Under the pieces are notes generated by a model. That model had not been told where the DNA came from and ran no database searches. It was given only the letters and a program-made list of their open reading frames with translations. Below are positions 1-9,053 of a DNA stretch of 64,000 nt, piece by piece. Each line of letters starts with the position of its first letter. Position 1 is the first letter of the stretch. This DNA is from Flavobacterium omnivorum (GTDB lineage: Bacteria > Bacteroidota > Bacteroidia > Flavobacteriales > Flavobacteriaceae), in NCBI RefSeq assembly GCF_900099915.1, contig NZ_FNDB01000003.1:292226-356225 (forward strand). The letters run 5' to 3'. A program made the position numbers and the translations under genes.

Positions 1-2
1 AA

Positions 3-692
3 GAAAACGCGCTTAAATTTTATATGGGAATGCCTATAGAAACTCAAATCGAGATTCCACAAACTGCATTTGAAGTAAGTCCACAAGCATTGTCTGAAAT
101 TCCAAATACTTCGAACAGATCAGAATTTTTACTATTGAAAAAGCAAGAACAACTTTTGACCTATCAAAAAAAGGCAATCGAAGCAGGATATTACCCCACT
201 TTATCATTGAGCGCCGGATACAATTATATTGGTCAAGGTCCTAAAATGCCTATTGGCGGAAAACCAGCCGATGGCGTGTATTGGTCGGATTTCTCTTCTA
301 TTGGTTTGAATTTAAAAGTGCCCATTTTTACTGGATTTGGTACTCGTGCCAAAGTAAGACAAGCTGATATTGATTTGCGCTCGATAAAAGAAGACTTGGT
401 TGATACCAAATTATCCCTTGACTTGGCTTTCGCCAATGCTAAAACGCAAATTGACAATAGTTTAACCACTATTACCAGTCAAAAAGAAAATGCGCAATTA
501 GCCAAAGAAGTTTTAGACAATACCAGAAATAATTATGTTCAGGGATTAGCTTCTTTAACGGACTTATTGGATGCTGAAAACTCTTTGACAGAAGCACAAA
601 ATAACTACACCTCAGCTATATTAGACTACAAACTGGCAGAAATACAATTAATCAAATCAAAAGGCGAATTAAAAACACTTATAAATAATTAA
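3..692 (+). CDS. TolC-family outer membrane efflux protein, C-terminal part
   Basis: This is the 3' part of an outer-membrane factor that forms the exit duct of a tripartite efflux pump. The reading frame is open to the left edge, so the true start lies outside the window; the first ATG, at 24, is internal. The motif KFYMGMPI just before that point is typical of the end of the first TolC repeat. The second half follows: a beta-barrel-like part (ISLS-type strands, GYYPTLSLSAGYNYIG) and long alpha-helical stretches rich in Q, N, A and L, with the family motif LTDLLDAENSLTEAQNNY near the C-terminus. It ends 4 bp before the membrane-fusion protein gene and is clearly in one operon with it and the RND pump. 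Confidence 0.9.
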   Translation, partial: ENALKFYMGMPIETQIEIPQTAFEVSPQALSEIPNTSNRSEFLLLKKQEQLLTYQKKAIEAGYYPTLSLSAGYNYIGQGPKMPIGGKPADGVYWSDFSSIGLNLKVPIFTGFGTRAKVRQADIDLRSIKEDLVDTKLSLDLAFANAKTQIDNSLTTITSQKENAQLAKEVLDNTRNNYVQGLASLTDLLDAENSLTEAQNNYTSAILDYKLAEIQLIKSKGELKTLINN

Positions 693-696
693 CAAA

Positions 697-1758
697 ATGA
701 AAAAAAGCATACTTACCATAGTACTAATTGTTGCCACTTTAGGAATTATTGCCTACGTTTTAACCAATAATAAAAAAGAAAATGAAGCAAAAACTGCTAT
801 AGTAGCAGAGAAAAATGCTAGCATTTCAGTAAAAGTAGCAACGGTAAAAACCGAAGAAGTTTCCCTTGATTTTGTGGCCAATGGGAATTTTGCACCGCTA
901 CAAGAATTAAGCTTTTCAGCAGAAAAACCAGGAAGAGTAGTTCGTGTTTTAGTTGATGAAGGCGATAGAGTACGTATTGGTCAAACGCTAGCCATTGTGA
1001 GAAGCGAACAAATTACAGCTGACTTGCAAACTGCACAGGCCTCCTATCAAAATGCTTTAACAGATTACAGTCGTTTTGAAAACGCTTTTAAAACAGGCGG
1101 AGTTACTAAACAACAATTAGACCAAGCTAAATTGAGCTTGGTAACTTCAAAATCAAGATTACAGCAAGCAAAAATAAACATCGGGGATACCAATATCAAG
1201 GCCACAATCAACGGCATTGTAAATAAAAAATATGTAGAACCCGGATCTGTTCTTGGGGCTGGAACTCCATTATTTGACATCGTAAATGTTTCCAAATTGA
1301 AACTGAAAGTAAATGTCAATGAAAATCAAGTAGCAGGTTTAAAATTAGGCAATTCAATTAGTGTTACCGCTAGTGTGTATCCAGATGCTCAATTCTCTGG
1401 AAAAATTACCTTCATCGCCCCAAAATCAGATGCAAGTTTAAACTTTCCTGTAGAGATTGAAATTACTAATACTGCATCCAATGACCTAAAAGCTGGAATG
1501 TATGGAACGGCAGCTTTTACTGCTAGTAAACAAAAACAATCGTTAATGGTTGTTCCTAGAAATTCTTTTGTAGGAAGTGTAAGCAGCAACGAAATCTTTG
1601 TAATCGAAAACGGAACTGCTAAACTGAAAACAGTTACAGCCGGAAGAATTCTTGGTGACAAAGTAGAAGTTTTAAATGGACTTTCAGATGGTGAAACTGT
1701 AATTGTTACCGGTCAAATCAACCTTCAAGACGGATCTAAAGTGGAAGTTATTAAATAA
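697..1758 (+). CDS. RND efflux periplasmic adaptor (HlyD/AcrA-like membrane-fusion protein)
   Basis: 353 residues. It links the inner-membrane RND pump to the TolC-like duct. Residues 1-24 form a hydrophobic N-terminal anchor or signal after MKK. A biotinyl-lipoyl-like half follows around residues 75-110 (RVLVDEGDRVRIGQTLAIV), then a short coiled hairpin (residues 110-160, rich in Q, A and L). The second half-motif is NGIVNKKYVEPGSVLGAGT, and the C-terminal part has beta-barrel and membrane-proximal domains (GLSDGETVIVTGQ). There is no lipobox Cys, so it is probably anchored by the N-terminal helix. The length is normal for short Bacteroidota adaptors. The substrate of the pump cannot be read from the sequence. 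Confidence 0.92.
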   Translation: MKKSILTIVLIVATLGIIAYVLTNNKKENEAKTAIVAEKNASISVKVATVKTEEVSLDFVANGNFAPLQELSFSAEKPGRVVRVLVDEGDRVRIGQTLAIVRSEQITADLQTAQASYQNALTDYSRFENAFKTGGVTKQQLDQAKLSLVTSKSRLQQAKINIGDTNIKATINGIVNKKYVEPGSVLGAGTPLFDIVNVSKLKLKVNVNENQVAGLKLGNSISVTASVYPDAQFSGKITFIAPKSDASLNFPVEIEITNTASNDLKAGMYGTAAFTASKQKQSLMVVPRNSFVGSVSSNEIFVIENGTAKLKTVTAGRILGDKVEVLNGLSDGETVIVTGQINLQDGSKVEVIK

Positions 1759-1765
1759 AGTAATT

Positions 1766-1825
1766 AGTGATTAGTGAACAGTTATTAGCCAAAAGCTTTT
1801 TACTATTTACTATTCACTAATCACT
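1766..1825. repeat. Imperfect palindromic repeat between the adaptor and pump genes
   Basis: A perfect 13-bp inverted repeat (1766-1778 and 1813-1825, AGTGATTAGTGAA and its complement) sits inside a longer imperfect palindrome. That palindrome spans 1758-1833 and is centred on AAAAGCTTTT at 1791-1800. The 38-nt arms match at about 30 positions. The transcript could fold into one long hairpin inside the efflux operon. It looks like a dispersed flavobacterial intergenic repeat rather than a terminator, since no T-run follows. Confidence 0.7.
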
Positions 1826-1848
1826 TATCACTCTTTTAAAATAAAAAA

Positions 1849-4800
1849 ATGAAATTAGCAGAAATATCCATAAAACGTCCGTCATTAGTCATCGTATTGT
1901 TTACGATACTAACTTTAGGAGGATTGTTCAGTTACAGCCAATTAGGCTATGAATTGATTCCAAAATTTGAAACCAACGTAATTTCAATCGCTACTATATA
2001 TCCTGGCGCATCACCTAGCGAAGTGGAGAACACCGTTACTAAAAAGATTGAAGACGCGATTTCTTCTTTAGAAAACATTAAGAAGATCGACTCTAAATCC
2101 TTTGAGAGTCTATCCTCGGTTTCGATAACATTGACATCTAATGCTGATGTAAATATTTCGATGAACGATGCGCAGCGAAAGATAAATGCTATCATAAACG
2201 ACTTACCGGATGATGCGGAAGCCCCTTCCCTAAACAAGTTTTCTTTGAGCGATTTACCAATTATGACCATTGGTGCCAACGGAAAAATGGACGAAGTTGA
2301 ATTTTACGACTTAGTTGATAAAAAATTAGCGCCCGTATTATCTCGTGTACAAGGAGTCGCACAAGTAAACATTACCGGTGGACAAGAAAGAGAAATTCAA
2401 GTCAATCTTGATGCTGTAAAAATGCAAGCCTACGGACTTTCGGTACCGCAAGTGCAACAAAACATTTTATCCTCCAACTTGGATTTTCCTACTGGAAATA
2501 TTCAAACCCGTGAGCAAAAAATATTAATCCGTTTAGCCGGAAAATATAAGAATGTTGAAGAGTTAAGAAACTTAATTGTCTCTTCTAAAAACGGAATCCA
2601 AGTTCGTTTAGGCGAAATCGCTGATGTACAAGACACTCAAAAAATCACGGAGAAAGTAGCTCGTGTCAATCAGAAAAGTGCTATTATTTTGCAAATCATA
2701 AAACAGTCCGATGCTAATGCAGTGGCTGTAAGTGAAGAGTTGGTGAAAACAATTGCTAAACTAGAAGCGGAGTACAAAACGACTGAATTAAAACTAGAAA
2801 TCGCAAAAGACAGTACTGTATTTACACTTGAAGCTGCTGATGCCGTTGTACATGATTTACTTATTGCAGTACTTTTAGTAGCGTTTGTAATGTTGTTTTT
2901 CTTACACAGTATTCGAAACTCATTGATTGTAATGGTTTCTATCCCAGCTTCGTTAATTGCTACTTTCATCGGAATTTATTTAATGGGATACACCTTGAAC
3001 TTAATGAGTTTATTAGGACTGTCGCTCGTTGTTGGTATTCTTGTGGATGATGCTATTGTGGTATTGGAAAACATTTATCGACACATGGAAATGGGCAAAA
3101 ACAAAGTTCGTGCTGCCTATGATGGTACGGCCGAAATTGGTGGAACAGTAGTGTCGATTACGCTTGTAATCGTGGTTGTGTTTTTACCAATTGCATTGAG
3201 TTCTGGACTGGTTTCTAATATTATTACGCAGTTTTGTGTAACGGTAATTATATCTACTTTACTATCATTAGTTGCATCATTTACTATTATTCCTTGGTTA
3301 TCCTCCCGATACGGAAAATTAGAGCACATCACTGGTAAAAACCTTTTCGGAAGAATCATCCTTGGTTTTGAAAGTTATTTAACGCGTTTCATCAACTGGA
3401 TTTCTGGATTATTGACCTGGAGTTTAGATCATTACAAAACAACACTAGCTATTGTTTTAGTTATCTTTTTCAGCTCAATTGCATTGGTTCCTGCAGGCTT
3501 TATTGGAGGTGAATTCTTTGCAGCATCAGACAGTGGTGAGTTTTTAGTTCAAATTGAAATGCCAAAAGATGCCTCGCTAGAACAAACTAACTTCATGACA
3601 CAAAAAGCTGAAGCTTTTTTAGAGAATGAAGCTATTGTCGAAAGCCAGTTTACTATTGTGGGTCAAACCAGTGGTGGGCTTGGAGCTTCGCAAGCAACTG
3701 CATACAAATCAGAAATTAACGTGAAAATGGTCCAATTAGACCAACGCGATGAACCTGCAAATGTTTACGCTGCAAAAACCAAACGTAAATTAGAAAAATT
3801 ACTAGTTGGCGCAAAAGTAAAAACCGTTCCGGTAGGTATTTTAGGAACGGCTGAAGATGCTACTTTAGGACTTATTGTAACGGGTCCAGATGTAGCAAGT
3901 GCCATGAAATTTGCCATTGCTGCTGAAAAAGAATTGCGTACTATTCCAGGAGCAACAGAAATCGAATTATCTGTAGAAGATGGAAATCCTGAAGTAAGCG
4001 TAAAAGTAGACAGAGATAAAATGGCGGCACTTGGTTTGAGTTTACAAACCGTAGGTTTGACTATGCAAACGGCTTTTAGCGGGAATACTGATGGACGTTT
4101 TAGAGCTGGGGAATACGAATATGATATCAATATTAAATACAATGCATTCGATAGAAAAAGTATTGCTGATGTAAGCAACTTGATTTTCATCAATGATATG
4201 GGTCAACAAATTAAGTTAAATCAATTTGCAACCGTTACGGAAGGTTCTGGTCCAAGCCAATTGGAACGTAGGGACAAAACGGCATCGGTGACAGTAAAAG
4301 GGCAAAACGTGGGAGTTGCTTCTGGAACAATTGTTACGAAATGGCAAGAAAAATTAGATCAACTAAAAAAACCTACCGGTGTCAACTACATTTGGGGTGG
4401 TGATCAAGAAAACCAGTCAGAAGGTTTTGGAACATTAGGAATTGCTTTATTAGCTGCTATTATCTTGGTTTACCTTGTAATGGTTTCCTTATACGACAGT
4501 TTTGTGCATCCATTCGTAGTATTATTTGCTATTCCGCTTTCATTCATTGGAGCATTACTAGCATTAGCTTTAACGAATAACACCTTGAACATCTTTACGA
4601 TTCTTGGGGTCATCATGCTTATTGGTCTAGTATGTAAGAATGCGATCATGCTTGTGGATTACACCAACCAACGTAGAGCCGCTGGTGAAACCATTAGAAC
4701 CGCATTAATTCAAGCGAATCATGCGCGTCTTCGTCCAATTTTGATGACAACCATTGCGATGGTATTTGGTATGTTCCCAATTGCATTAGCTGCTGGAGCT

Positions 4801-5022
4801 GGAGCCGAATGGAAAAATGGTTTGGCATGGGTAATTATTGGTGGATTAATAAGTTCCTTATTCCTAACCTTGATTGTCGTTCCAGTAATTTACGAAATCA
4901 TGGAGAAGCTAATTGCTAAATTCAGCAAAGGAGAAAAAGTGGATTACGAAGCGGAAATGGTTGCTGATTATGACCACATCGAGTTAAGCGAAGATGGTTT
5001 TAATCCAAAACATACGGTATAA
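1849..5022 (+). CDS. RND family efflux pump permease (AcrB/HAE1-like)
   Basis: 1057 residues, the normal length for the family. This is the inner-membrane proton-driven pump of the tripartite efflux system. TM1 lies at about residues 10-30, followed by a large periplasmic domain. The TM2-TM6 bundle (about 335-500) includes LVVGILVDDAIVVLENIYRH, with the paired Asp residues of the TM4 proton relay. A second periplasmic domain (about 560-850) precedes TM8-TM12, which carry GLVCKNAIMLVDYTNQRR and the MTTIAMVFGMFPIA segment. The N-terminal SIKRPSLVIV motif is typical. It sits 90 bp after the adaptor gene. Drug, solvent or metal specificity cannot be decided; the intact Asp pair and overall form suit HAE1-type organic-substrate pumps more than CusA metal pumps. 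Confidence 0.95.
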   Translation: MKLAEISIKRPSLVIVLFTILTLGGLFSYSQLGYELIPKFETNVISIATIYPGASPSEVENTVTKKIEDAISSLENIKKIDSKSFESLSSVSITLTSNADVNISMNDAQRKINAIINDLPDDAEAPSLNKFSLSDLPIMTIGANGKMDEVEFYDLVDKKLAPVLSRVQGVAQVNITGGQEREIQVNLDAVKMQAYGLSVPQVQQNILSSNLDFPTGNIQTREQKILIRLAGKYKNVEELRNLIVSSKNGIQVRLGEIADVQDTQKITEKVARVNQKSAIILQIIKQSDANAVAVSEELVKTIAKLEAEYKTTELKLEIAKDSTVFTLEAADAVVHDLLIAVLLVAFVMLFFLHSIRNSLIVMVSIPASLIATFIGIYLMGYTLNLMSLLGLSLVVGILVDDAIVVLENIYRHMEMGKNKVRAAYDGTAEIGGTVVSITLVIVVVFLPIALSSGLVSNIITQFCVTVIISTLLSLVASFTIIPWLSSRYGKLEHITGKNLFGRIILGFESYLTRFINWISGLLTWSLDHYKTTLAIVLVIFFSSIALVPAGFIGGEFFAASDSGEFLVQIEMPKDASLEQTNFMTQKAEAFLENEAIVESQFTIVGQTSGGLGASQATAYKSEINVKMVQLDQRDEPANVYAAKTKRKLEKLLVGAKVKTVPVGILGTAEDATLGLIVTGPDVASAMKFAIAAEKELRTIPGATEIELSVEDGNPEVSVKVDRDKMAALGLSLQTVGLTMQTAFSGNTDGRFRAGEYEYDINIKYNAFDRKSIADVSNLIFINDMGQQIKLNQFATVTEGSGPSQLERRDKTASVTVKGQNVGVASGTIVTKWQEKLDQLKKPTGVNYIWGGDQENQSEGFGTLGIALLAAIILVYLVMVSLYDSFVHPFVVLFAIPLSFIGALLALALTNNTLNIFTILGVIMLIGLVCKNAIMLVDYTNQRRAAGETIRTALIQANHARLRPILMTTIAMVFGMFPIALAAGAGAEWKNGLAWVIIGGLISSLFLTLIVVPVIYEIMEKLIAKFSKGEKVDYEAEMVADYDHIELSEDGFNPKHTV

Positions 5023-5044
5023 AACGTAATTATATTAAATAGAG

Positions 5045-5080
5045 AAAGGCTTCCAGTATCATATTGGAAGCCTTTTTGTT
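5045..5080 (+). terminator. Rho-independent terminator of the efflux operon
   Basis: An 11-bp perfect stem (5045-5055 with 5065-5075, AAAGGCTTCCA and TGGAAGCCTTT) is followed by a T-rich run. It lies between convergent genes, so it may act in both directions. Confidence 0.85.
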
Positions 5081-5113
5081 TTTAATAATTCCAATTCGAA
5101 ATAAAAGATTTAA

Positions 5114-5554
5114 TTATAATTTCTTAATTACATATGTCACAATCCCCCAAATAATTAATTGATTTTCTTCAGTGACTTTTATAGGAGCATAATTGGGATT
5201 TTCAGGCATCAGAAACAAACAGTCTTTCTTGACTTGTATGCGTTTCACCGTAAACTCACCATCAATAAAACAAATCGCAATTTTATTGTTTTGCGGTTCC
5301 AAGCTTCTATCAACCACGAGAACATCTTTGTCATTGATTCCGGCATCAATCATGGAATTTCCTTTGACTTTTATATAAAAAGTCGCCAACGGGTTTTCAC
5401 TCAATTGTTTGTTCAAATCAATGCTCATTTCCATAAAATCAGCTGCCGGCGATGGAAATCCTGCTGAAACACCTTCGCTGATGAAAGGAATTCGCAATTC
5501 ACCTTCAAAATCAGGCAGGAAAAAAGTCAGTTTTTGATCTTTGTTTATAGACAT
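5114..5554 (-). CDS. umuD: UmuD-like S24-family self-cleaving translesion polymerase subunit
   Basis: 146 residues. UmuD family proteins cleave themselves during the SOS response and the product activates the UmuC polymerase. Visible features are the Ala31-Gly32 cleavage site in VSAGFPSPAADF, the nucleophilic Ser67 in VKGNSMIDAG and the general-base Lys104 in DGEFTVKR. Length matches E. coli UmuD (139). The start overlaps the end of the polymerase gene by 10 bp, which implies translational coupling. The gene comes after the polymerase gene, the opposite of E. coli umuDC order. The cleavage site is Ala-Gly, as in LexA, rather than Cys-Gly. Confidence 0.92.
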   Translation of the reverse strand: MSINKDQKLTFFLPDFEGELRIPFISEGVSAGFPSPAADFMEMSIDLNKQLSENPLATFYIKVKGNSMIDAGINDKDVLVVDRSLEPQNNKIAICFIDGEFTVKRIQVKKDCLFLMPENPNYAPIKVTEENQLIIWGIVTYVIKKL

Positions 5555-6819
5555 TTGATTTCGAGTATATCTTTAAAATTAGTAGTGTATCTAGGCGACA
5601 AATGATTCTGATTCATGTTCCAGGTCAAACTTAAATTTTGGGTAGCCAACTTTACTTTCTTGTCACCAATCTTTTTATTCAGGCCGTCCATTACTTTCAT
5701 CAATAGCAAATGTTTTGGATTTTCCTCATCAAACAGCTGCAACTGTTTTTTATTTTCATCAATCAATTCAGTGACAATAACGCCCGCTTTTTTGAATTTT
5801 AAATGCTCATTTCCTTGGTGCAGCTTTTTCAGCATCGAGACCGCAGCATTAGAAATTGTCAACGTAGAGTTTGACCCATAAGGCAATGTAACCGCCATAT
5901 TAAAATGATATTTGGAGGTTTGAACTGTATGTTTATCCACCACAAGCATTACAATAATGGTATGACAGCAGGAGTTTTGTTTTCGCAATTTCTCGGCGCA
6001 AACGGCTGCAAAAGTAGCTACACGTTCGCGTAGCAAATCAAAATCAGCAATTTGTTTAGGAAAACTTCGGGTCGTAGCGATACTTTTCTTTTGGTCCACA
6101 AGAGGCTCTAAATCCAAGACTGATTTGCCTTCGAGCTCGTATTTTAAACGCATACCAATCACGCCCATTTCTTTTTTAATCCACGCTTCGTGTTGTGGCG
6201 CCGTAAAATCCAGTGCAGTCACAATATTTTTGGCTTTCATCTTTTTATTCATGCGATACCCAATTCCCCAAACGTCTTCAATCTTTGTCCATTTTAAAGC
6301 TTTGATTCGTTTTTCTTCGCTATCAATAACGTAAACACCTTTCGTTCTGTCTTGGAATTTCTTGGCTATTTTGTTGGCTACTTTTGACAATGCTTTGGTT
6401 TGGGCAAAGCCAATGCAAACGGGAATTCCTACCCATTTTTGCACACGGGTTTTCATTTGGATTCCATAATCATGATAATCGGAAATCGTTAAACCATCAA
6501 AATTCAGAAACGCTTCGTCTATGCTGTAAATTTCTAGATTGGGTGTAAACTGACCTAAAATTGCCATTACGCGATTACTCAAATCACCATACAACGCATA
6601 ATTTGAAGAAAATAATTGTACGTTTTTTTCTTTTACCAATTCCTTGATCTGGAATGCTGGTGCTCCCATAGGAATACCAACCGCTTTCGCTTCATTACTT
6701 CTAGAAATGACACAGCCATCATTGTTTGATAAAATCGCAACTGGTTTTCCGTTGAATTTCGGCTGAAAAACACGTTCGCAGGAAGCGTAAAAATTGTTAC
6801 AATCGACTAATGCATACAT
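5545..6819 (-). CDS. umuC: Y-family DNA polymerase V catalytic subunit (UmuC-like)
   Basis: 424 residues, the usual UmuC length. It is an error-prone polymerase for bypass of DNA lesions. The N-terminus has MYALVDCNNFYASCERVF with the catalytic Asp and the aromatic steric gate. YSIDEAFLNF near residue 100 holds the second acidic pair. HhH-like and little-finger regions follow (VWGIGYRMNKKMKAKNI, then the DUF4113-like C-terminus ending in SLTWNMNQNHLSPRYTT). It is transcribed first, with the UmuD-like gene overlapping its end. A TAATTTTG box lies 5 bp upstream of the ATG. I did not identify a LexA operator. Confidence 0.94.
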   Translation of the reverse strand: MYALVDCNNFYASCERVFQPKFNGKPVAILSNNDGCVISRSNEAKAVGIPMGAPAFQIKELVKEKNVQLFSSNYALYGDLSNRVMAILGQFTPNLEIYSIDEAFLNFDGLTISDYHDYGIQMKTRVQKWVGIPVCIGFAQTKALSKVANKIAKKFQDRTKGVYVIDSEEKRIKALKWTKIEDVWGIGYRMNKKMKAKNIVTALDFTAPQHEAWIKKEMGVIGMRLKYELEGKSVLDLEPLVDQKKSIATTRSFPKQIADFDLLRERVATFAAVCAEKLRKQNSCCHTIIVMLVVDKHTVQTSKYHFNMAVTLPYGSNSTLTISNAAVSMLKKLHQGNEHLKFKKAGVIVTELIDENKKQLQLFDEENPKHLLLMKVMDGLNKKIGDKKVKLATQNLSLTWNMNQNHLSPRYTTNFKDILEIKCL

Positions 6820-6823
6820 GCTA

Positions 6824-6831
6824 CAAAATTA
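6824..6831 (-). promoter_or_regulatory. Possible -7 promoter box for umuC
   Basis: TAATTTTG on the minus strand fits the Bacteroidota TAnnTTTG -7 element. No TTG lies at the expected 17-23 bp further upstream, and the distance to the ATG is only about 5 bp, so the call is weak. Confidence 0.25.
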
Positions 6832-7131
6832 CTTAATATCCAATGATGGGAGTTTGTAACTAAAGTTAATTTTAAAGTAATGTTGATAAATAATTTGATG
6901 TGAAACGGGTTTTACAAATAAGAATTTTTCACTTTTATTGTGATTTTTTCTTAGACTAAACCATAAAAAATACATTTGGACTACCAAGAATTCTATTAAA
7001 GAAATCTTAATATTAGCTTCTGGATAAAATTATTTTATTTCTTTTTAAAATTTTAACTATTTGATTTAAAGTTAATTAAATAGTTACAATCAATCTACCA
7101 CTTAAAAACACAAAACCTATATTTCAATTTC

Positions 7132-7147
7132 TGGCACGCTACTTGGA
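7132..7147 (+). promoter_or_regulatory. Sigma-54-like -24/-12 element
   Basis: TGGCAC, five bases, then TTGGA. The -24 half is a perfect match to the RpoN consensus and the spacing is exact; the -12 half has G where C is usual (TTGCA). The predicted start would give a leader of about 60 nt before the ATG at 7222. Inference only: no activator site was recognised. Confidence 0.35.
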
Positions 7148-7221
7148 TATGCCTAATCAAATAAGTAAAAAAGCGAAAGCCGAAAAGCTTAAGAGTAGGC
7201 AAAATTCAAAATAACTGTATC

Positions 7222-7899
7222 ATGAAAAAAATTACCTTTTTAGTTGCTAGTATCTTCGTATTGGGAGGTAGTGTAGTAAACGCAGCAGAGAAAATCGATT
7301 TTTCTGTAGAAAGAAGATCTCCAGTAGATTTTAGAAACGCCGATCCAATTGTGTTCACAGAAAGAGGAATTGAGTTCTTCGTGTTCCCTGACGGACAATT
7401 AGATTTTAATACACGTCCTACAACAGGACGAGATATGTATTACAAATCAACCCGAAAAAATAGTGTCAATAAAACATTTGGCGCTCCAGGCAATATACGA
7501 AATGGGAATTATGGCGTAAAAGTGGAACACGATAATATGGGTCGAGTAAGACAAGTTGGGAATGTTTTCATCAATTATGATGCGAATGACAGAGTAAAAA
7601 GAATCGGCTCTGTTTACATGACCTACAACCGTTTTGCATTAGAAAGAGTAGGCGGATTAGAAATTATCTACAACCGTCGTGGTCAAATTGTTGATACTTT
7701 TGGCACCGTAAAAGGAGGTAGAGTCTACCAATATGGACATAACAGTTTTGGTGACAATGATTTTGGTGACAATGATTTTGGTGACAACCAAAACTCAAAT
7801 GAACAGGACTACTACTATTACAGATCAAATGGCACAAAAGCCAAAATTGAAAAAACTAAAGTAGTTGATAACGCTGTCATTGTATTAAATAGAAGATAA
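7222..7899 (+). CDS. Secreted protein of unknown function with FGDND repeats
   Basis: 225 residues. A clear signal peptide covers residues 1-22 (MKKITFLVASIFVLGGSVVNA-AEK). The mature part is beta-rich with imperfect repeats of the form GNVFINYDANDRVKRIGSVY, a pattern in which short strands are read out against Tyr, Asp and Arg. Near residues 175-190 the pentad FGDND occurs three times in tandem, encoded by a nearly exact 15-bp DNA repeat at about 7747-7790. A YYYYRSNG segment and a basic tail follow. I do not recognise a named family; it resembles conserved hypothetical proteins of flavobacteria. It is probably monocistronic, ending at the terminator at 7932-7962. Confidence 0.8.
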   Translation: MKKITFLVASIFVLGGSVVNAAEKIDFSVERRSPVDFRNADPIVFTERGIEFFVFPDGQLDFNTRPTTGRDMYYKSTRKNSVNKTFGAPGNIRNGNYGVKVEHDNMGRVRQVGNVFINYDANDRVKRIGSVYMTYNRFALERVGGLEIIYNRRGQIVDTFGTVKGGRVYQYGHNSFGDNDFGDNDFGDNQNSNEQDYYYYRSNGTKAKIEKTKVVDNAVIVLNRR

Positions 7900-7931
7900 T
7901 TATTTGGTTTGAATGGTTTGGTTTGAAAATT

Positions 7932-7962
7932 CCCGTTGGTATTCGTATCAGCGGGTTTTTTG
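7932..7962 (+). terminator. Terminator between convergent genes
   Basis: A 7-bp stem with one G-U pair (CCCGTTG at 7932-7938 with CAGCGGG at 7949-7955) is followed by a run of T. It would end transcription of the secreted protein gene. Confidence 0.75.
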
Positions 7963-7994
7963 TATAAAAGCACTCTGAAATAGTACCATTTGCA

Positions 7995-8867
7995 CTACTT
8001 CAGCACCAACCGTAACTCCTGACGGTATTGCGAAGCGCTTTTACCCGTAAATCCTTTGAACGATTTATTAAAATAACTAAAATTGTTGAAACCACTTTCA
8101 TAGCAAATCTCAGTAATACTGATGGGTTTCTCCGCCAGCAATTTCGACGCATGAACCAAGCGATAATCATTGACGAATTTGGTAAAAGTTTTATTCGTAA
8201 TCTTCTTGAAATACCTGCAAAAAGAAGGTTCTGTCATACTCACTAATTCTGAAACTTCTTCCAGCGTAATATGTTCCTGAAAATTATCTTTTACGTAATT
8301 AAAAACAGCATTGATTCGGTCATTGTCCTGCATTTGCATTTCCATCGAAAATCCATCTGCATTCAAAACAGTCACTTCTTTAGATAACTCCAACTCATTC
8401 AGAATACTTAGCATGGTCAACAAGCGATTAAATTGCGACTGTTGTTCCATTGATTCTATTTTCTTCCCGATAATTTTTTTGGTTTCACCATGAAAAGCAA
8501 TTCCGGCTTTGGCTTGACTAAAAAGATTCCGAATATTCGTCATTTCAGAAATATCAAAAAAACCATTCCCTAAAAAATCTGGTTTCATCTGGATTACTGT
8601 TTCATTTTTATTGCCGGTTTCTTCATTGGTAAACCCACAGTGCGGCAAATTACTTCCTATCAAAATCAAATCACCATCGGTATAATACGAAATATGGCTT
8701 CCAATCAGGCGTTTTCCGGAACCGCCATTTACAAAAACCAATTCAATTTCAGGATGATAATGCCACAAGTGTGCTTTGCTATTCGCGTTTTCGACATATT
8801 TCGAAAAGTAAAAAGAACTCCCAAACGAAGGCGTAATAATTTCAAAAGCTGGCGGTATAATCTTCAT
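7995..8867 (-). CDS. AraC-family transcriptional regulator
   Basis: 290 residues. The N-terminal half is a cupin-type sensor domain (LWHYHPEIELVFV near residue 35, then GDLILIGSNLPHCG). The C-terminal 100 residues hold the two helix-turn-helix motifs of the AraC DNA-binding domain: ITLEEVSELVSMTEPSFCRY, then ITEICYESGFNNFSYFNKSF, and FTGKSASQYRQEL at the end. Cupin-AraC proteins of this layout often sense small sugars or organic acids. The gene stands alone, with convergent and divergent neighbours, so its target cannot be read from context. A TAAATTTG box lies about 23 bp before the start. Confidence 0.92.
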   Translation of the reverse strand: MKIIPPAFEIITPSFGSSFYFSKYVENANSKAHLWHYHPEIELVFVNGGSGKRLIGSHISYYTDGDLILIGSNLPHCGFTNEETGNKNETVIQMKPDFLGNGFFDISEMTNIRNLFSQAKAGIAFHGETKKIIGKKIESMEQQSQFNRLLTMLSILNELELSKEVTVLNADGFSMEMQMQDNDRINAVFNYVKDNFQEHITLEEVSELVSMTEPSFCRYFKKITNKTFTKFVNDYRLVHASKLLAEKPISITEICYESGFNNFSYFNKSFKGFTGKSASQYRQELRLVLK

Positions 8868-8889
8868 ACGGATCCATATATAATTAGCA

Positions 8890-8915
8890 CAAATTTACCA
8901 AAAATAAACACTCAA
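8890..8915 (-). promoter_or_regulatory. Possible promoter of the AraC-type regulator
   Basis: TAAATTTG (8890-8897, minus strand) with TTG at 8913-8915. The spacing is 15 bp, slightly under the usual 17-23 bp, so this is only a candidate. Confidence 0.35.
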
Positions 8916-9053
8916 TTAACTTTTTTAACCTTAATCGATTTCGTAAAAGGTAAAATAGCACACAAATTAGAAAATTCAGCACTCCTCATACTGAATAGGT
9001 TACAGTAAATTAGCTTTAGATAAGTATCATTATAAATCTAAAAATTTACAAGT

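Larger units (their letters stand above)
6820..7221. other. 402-bp intergenic region between divergent genes
   Basis: Very AT-rich and without a credible ORF. It holds an isolated TACATTTG box at 6971-6978 on the plus strand and a sigma-54-like motif at 7132-7147 (separate entry). I see no repeat or RNA gene in the rest. Confidence 0.6.
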
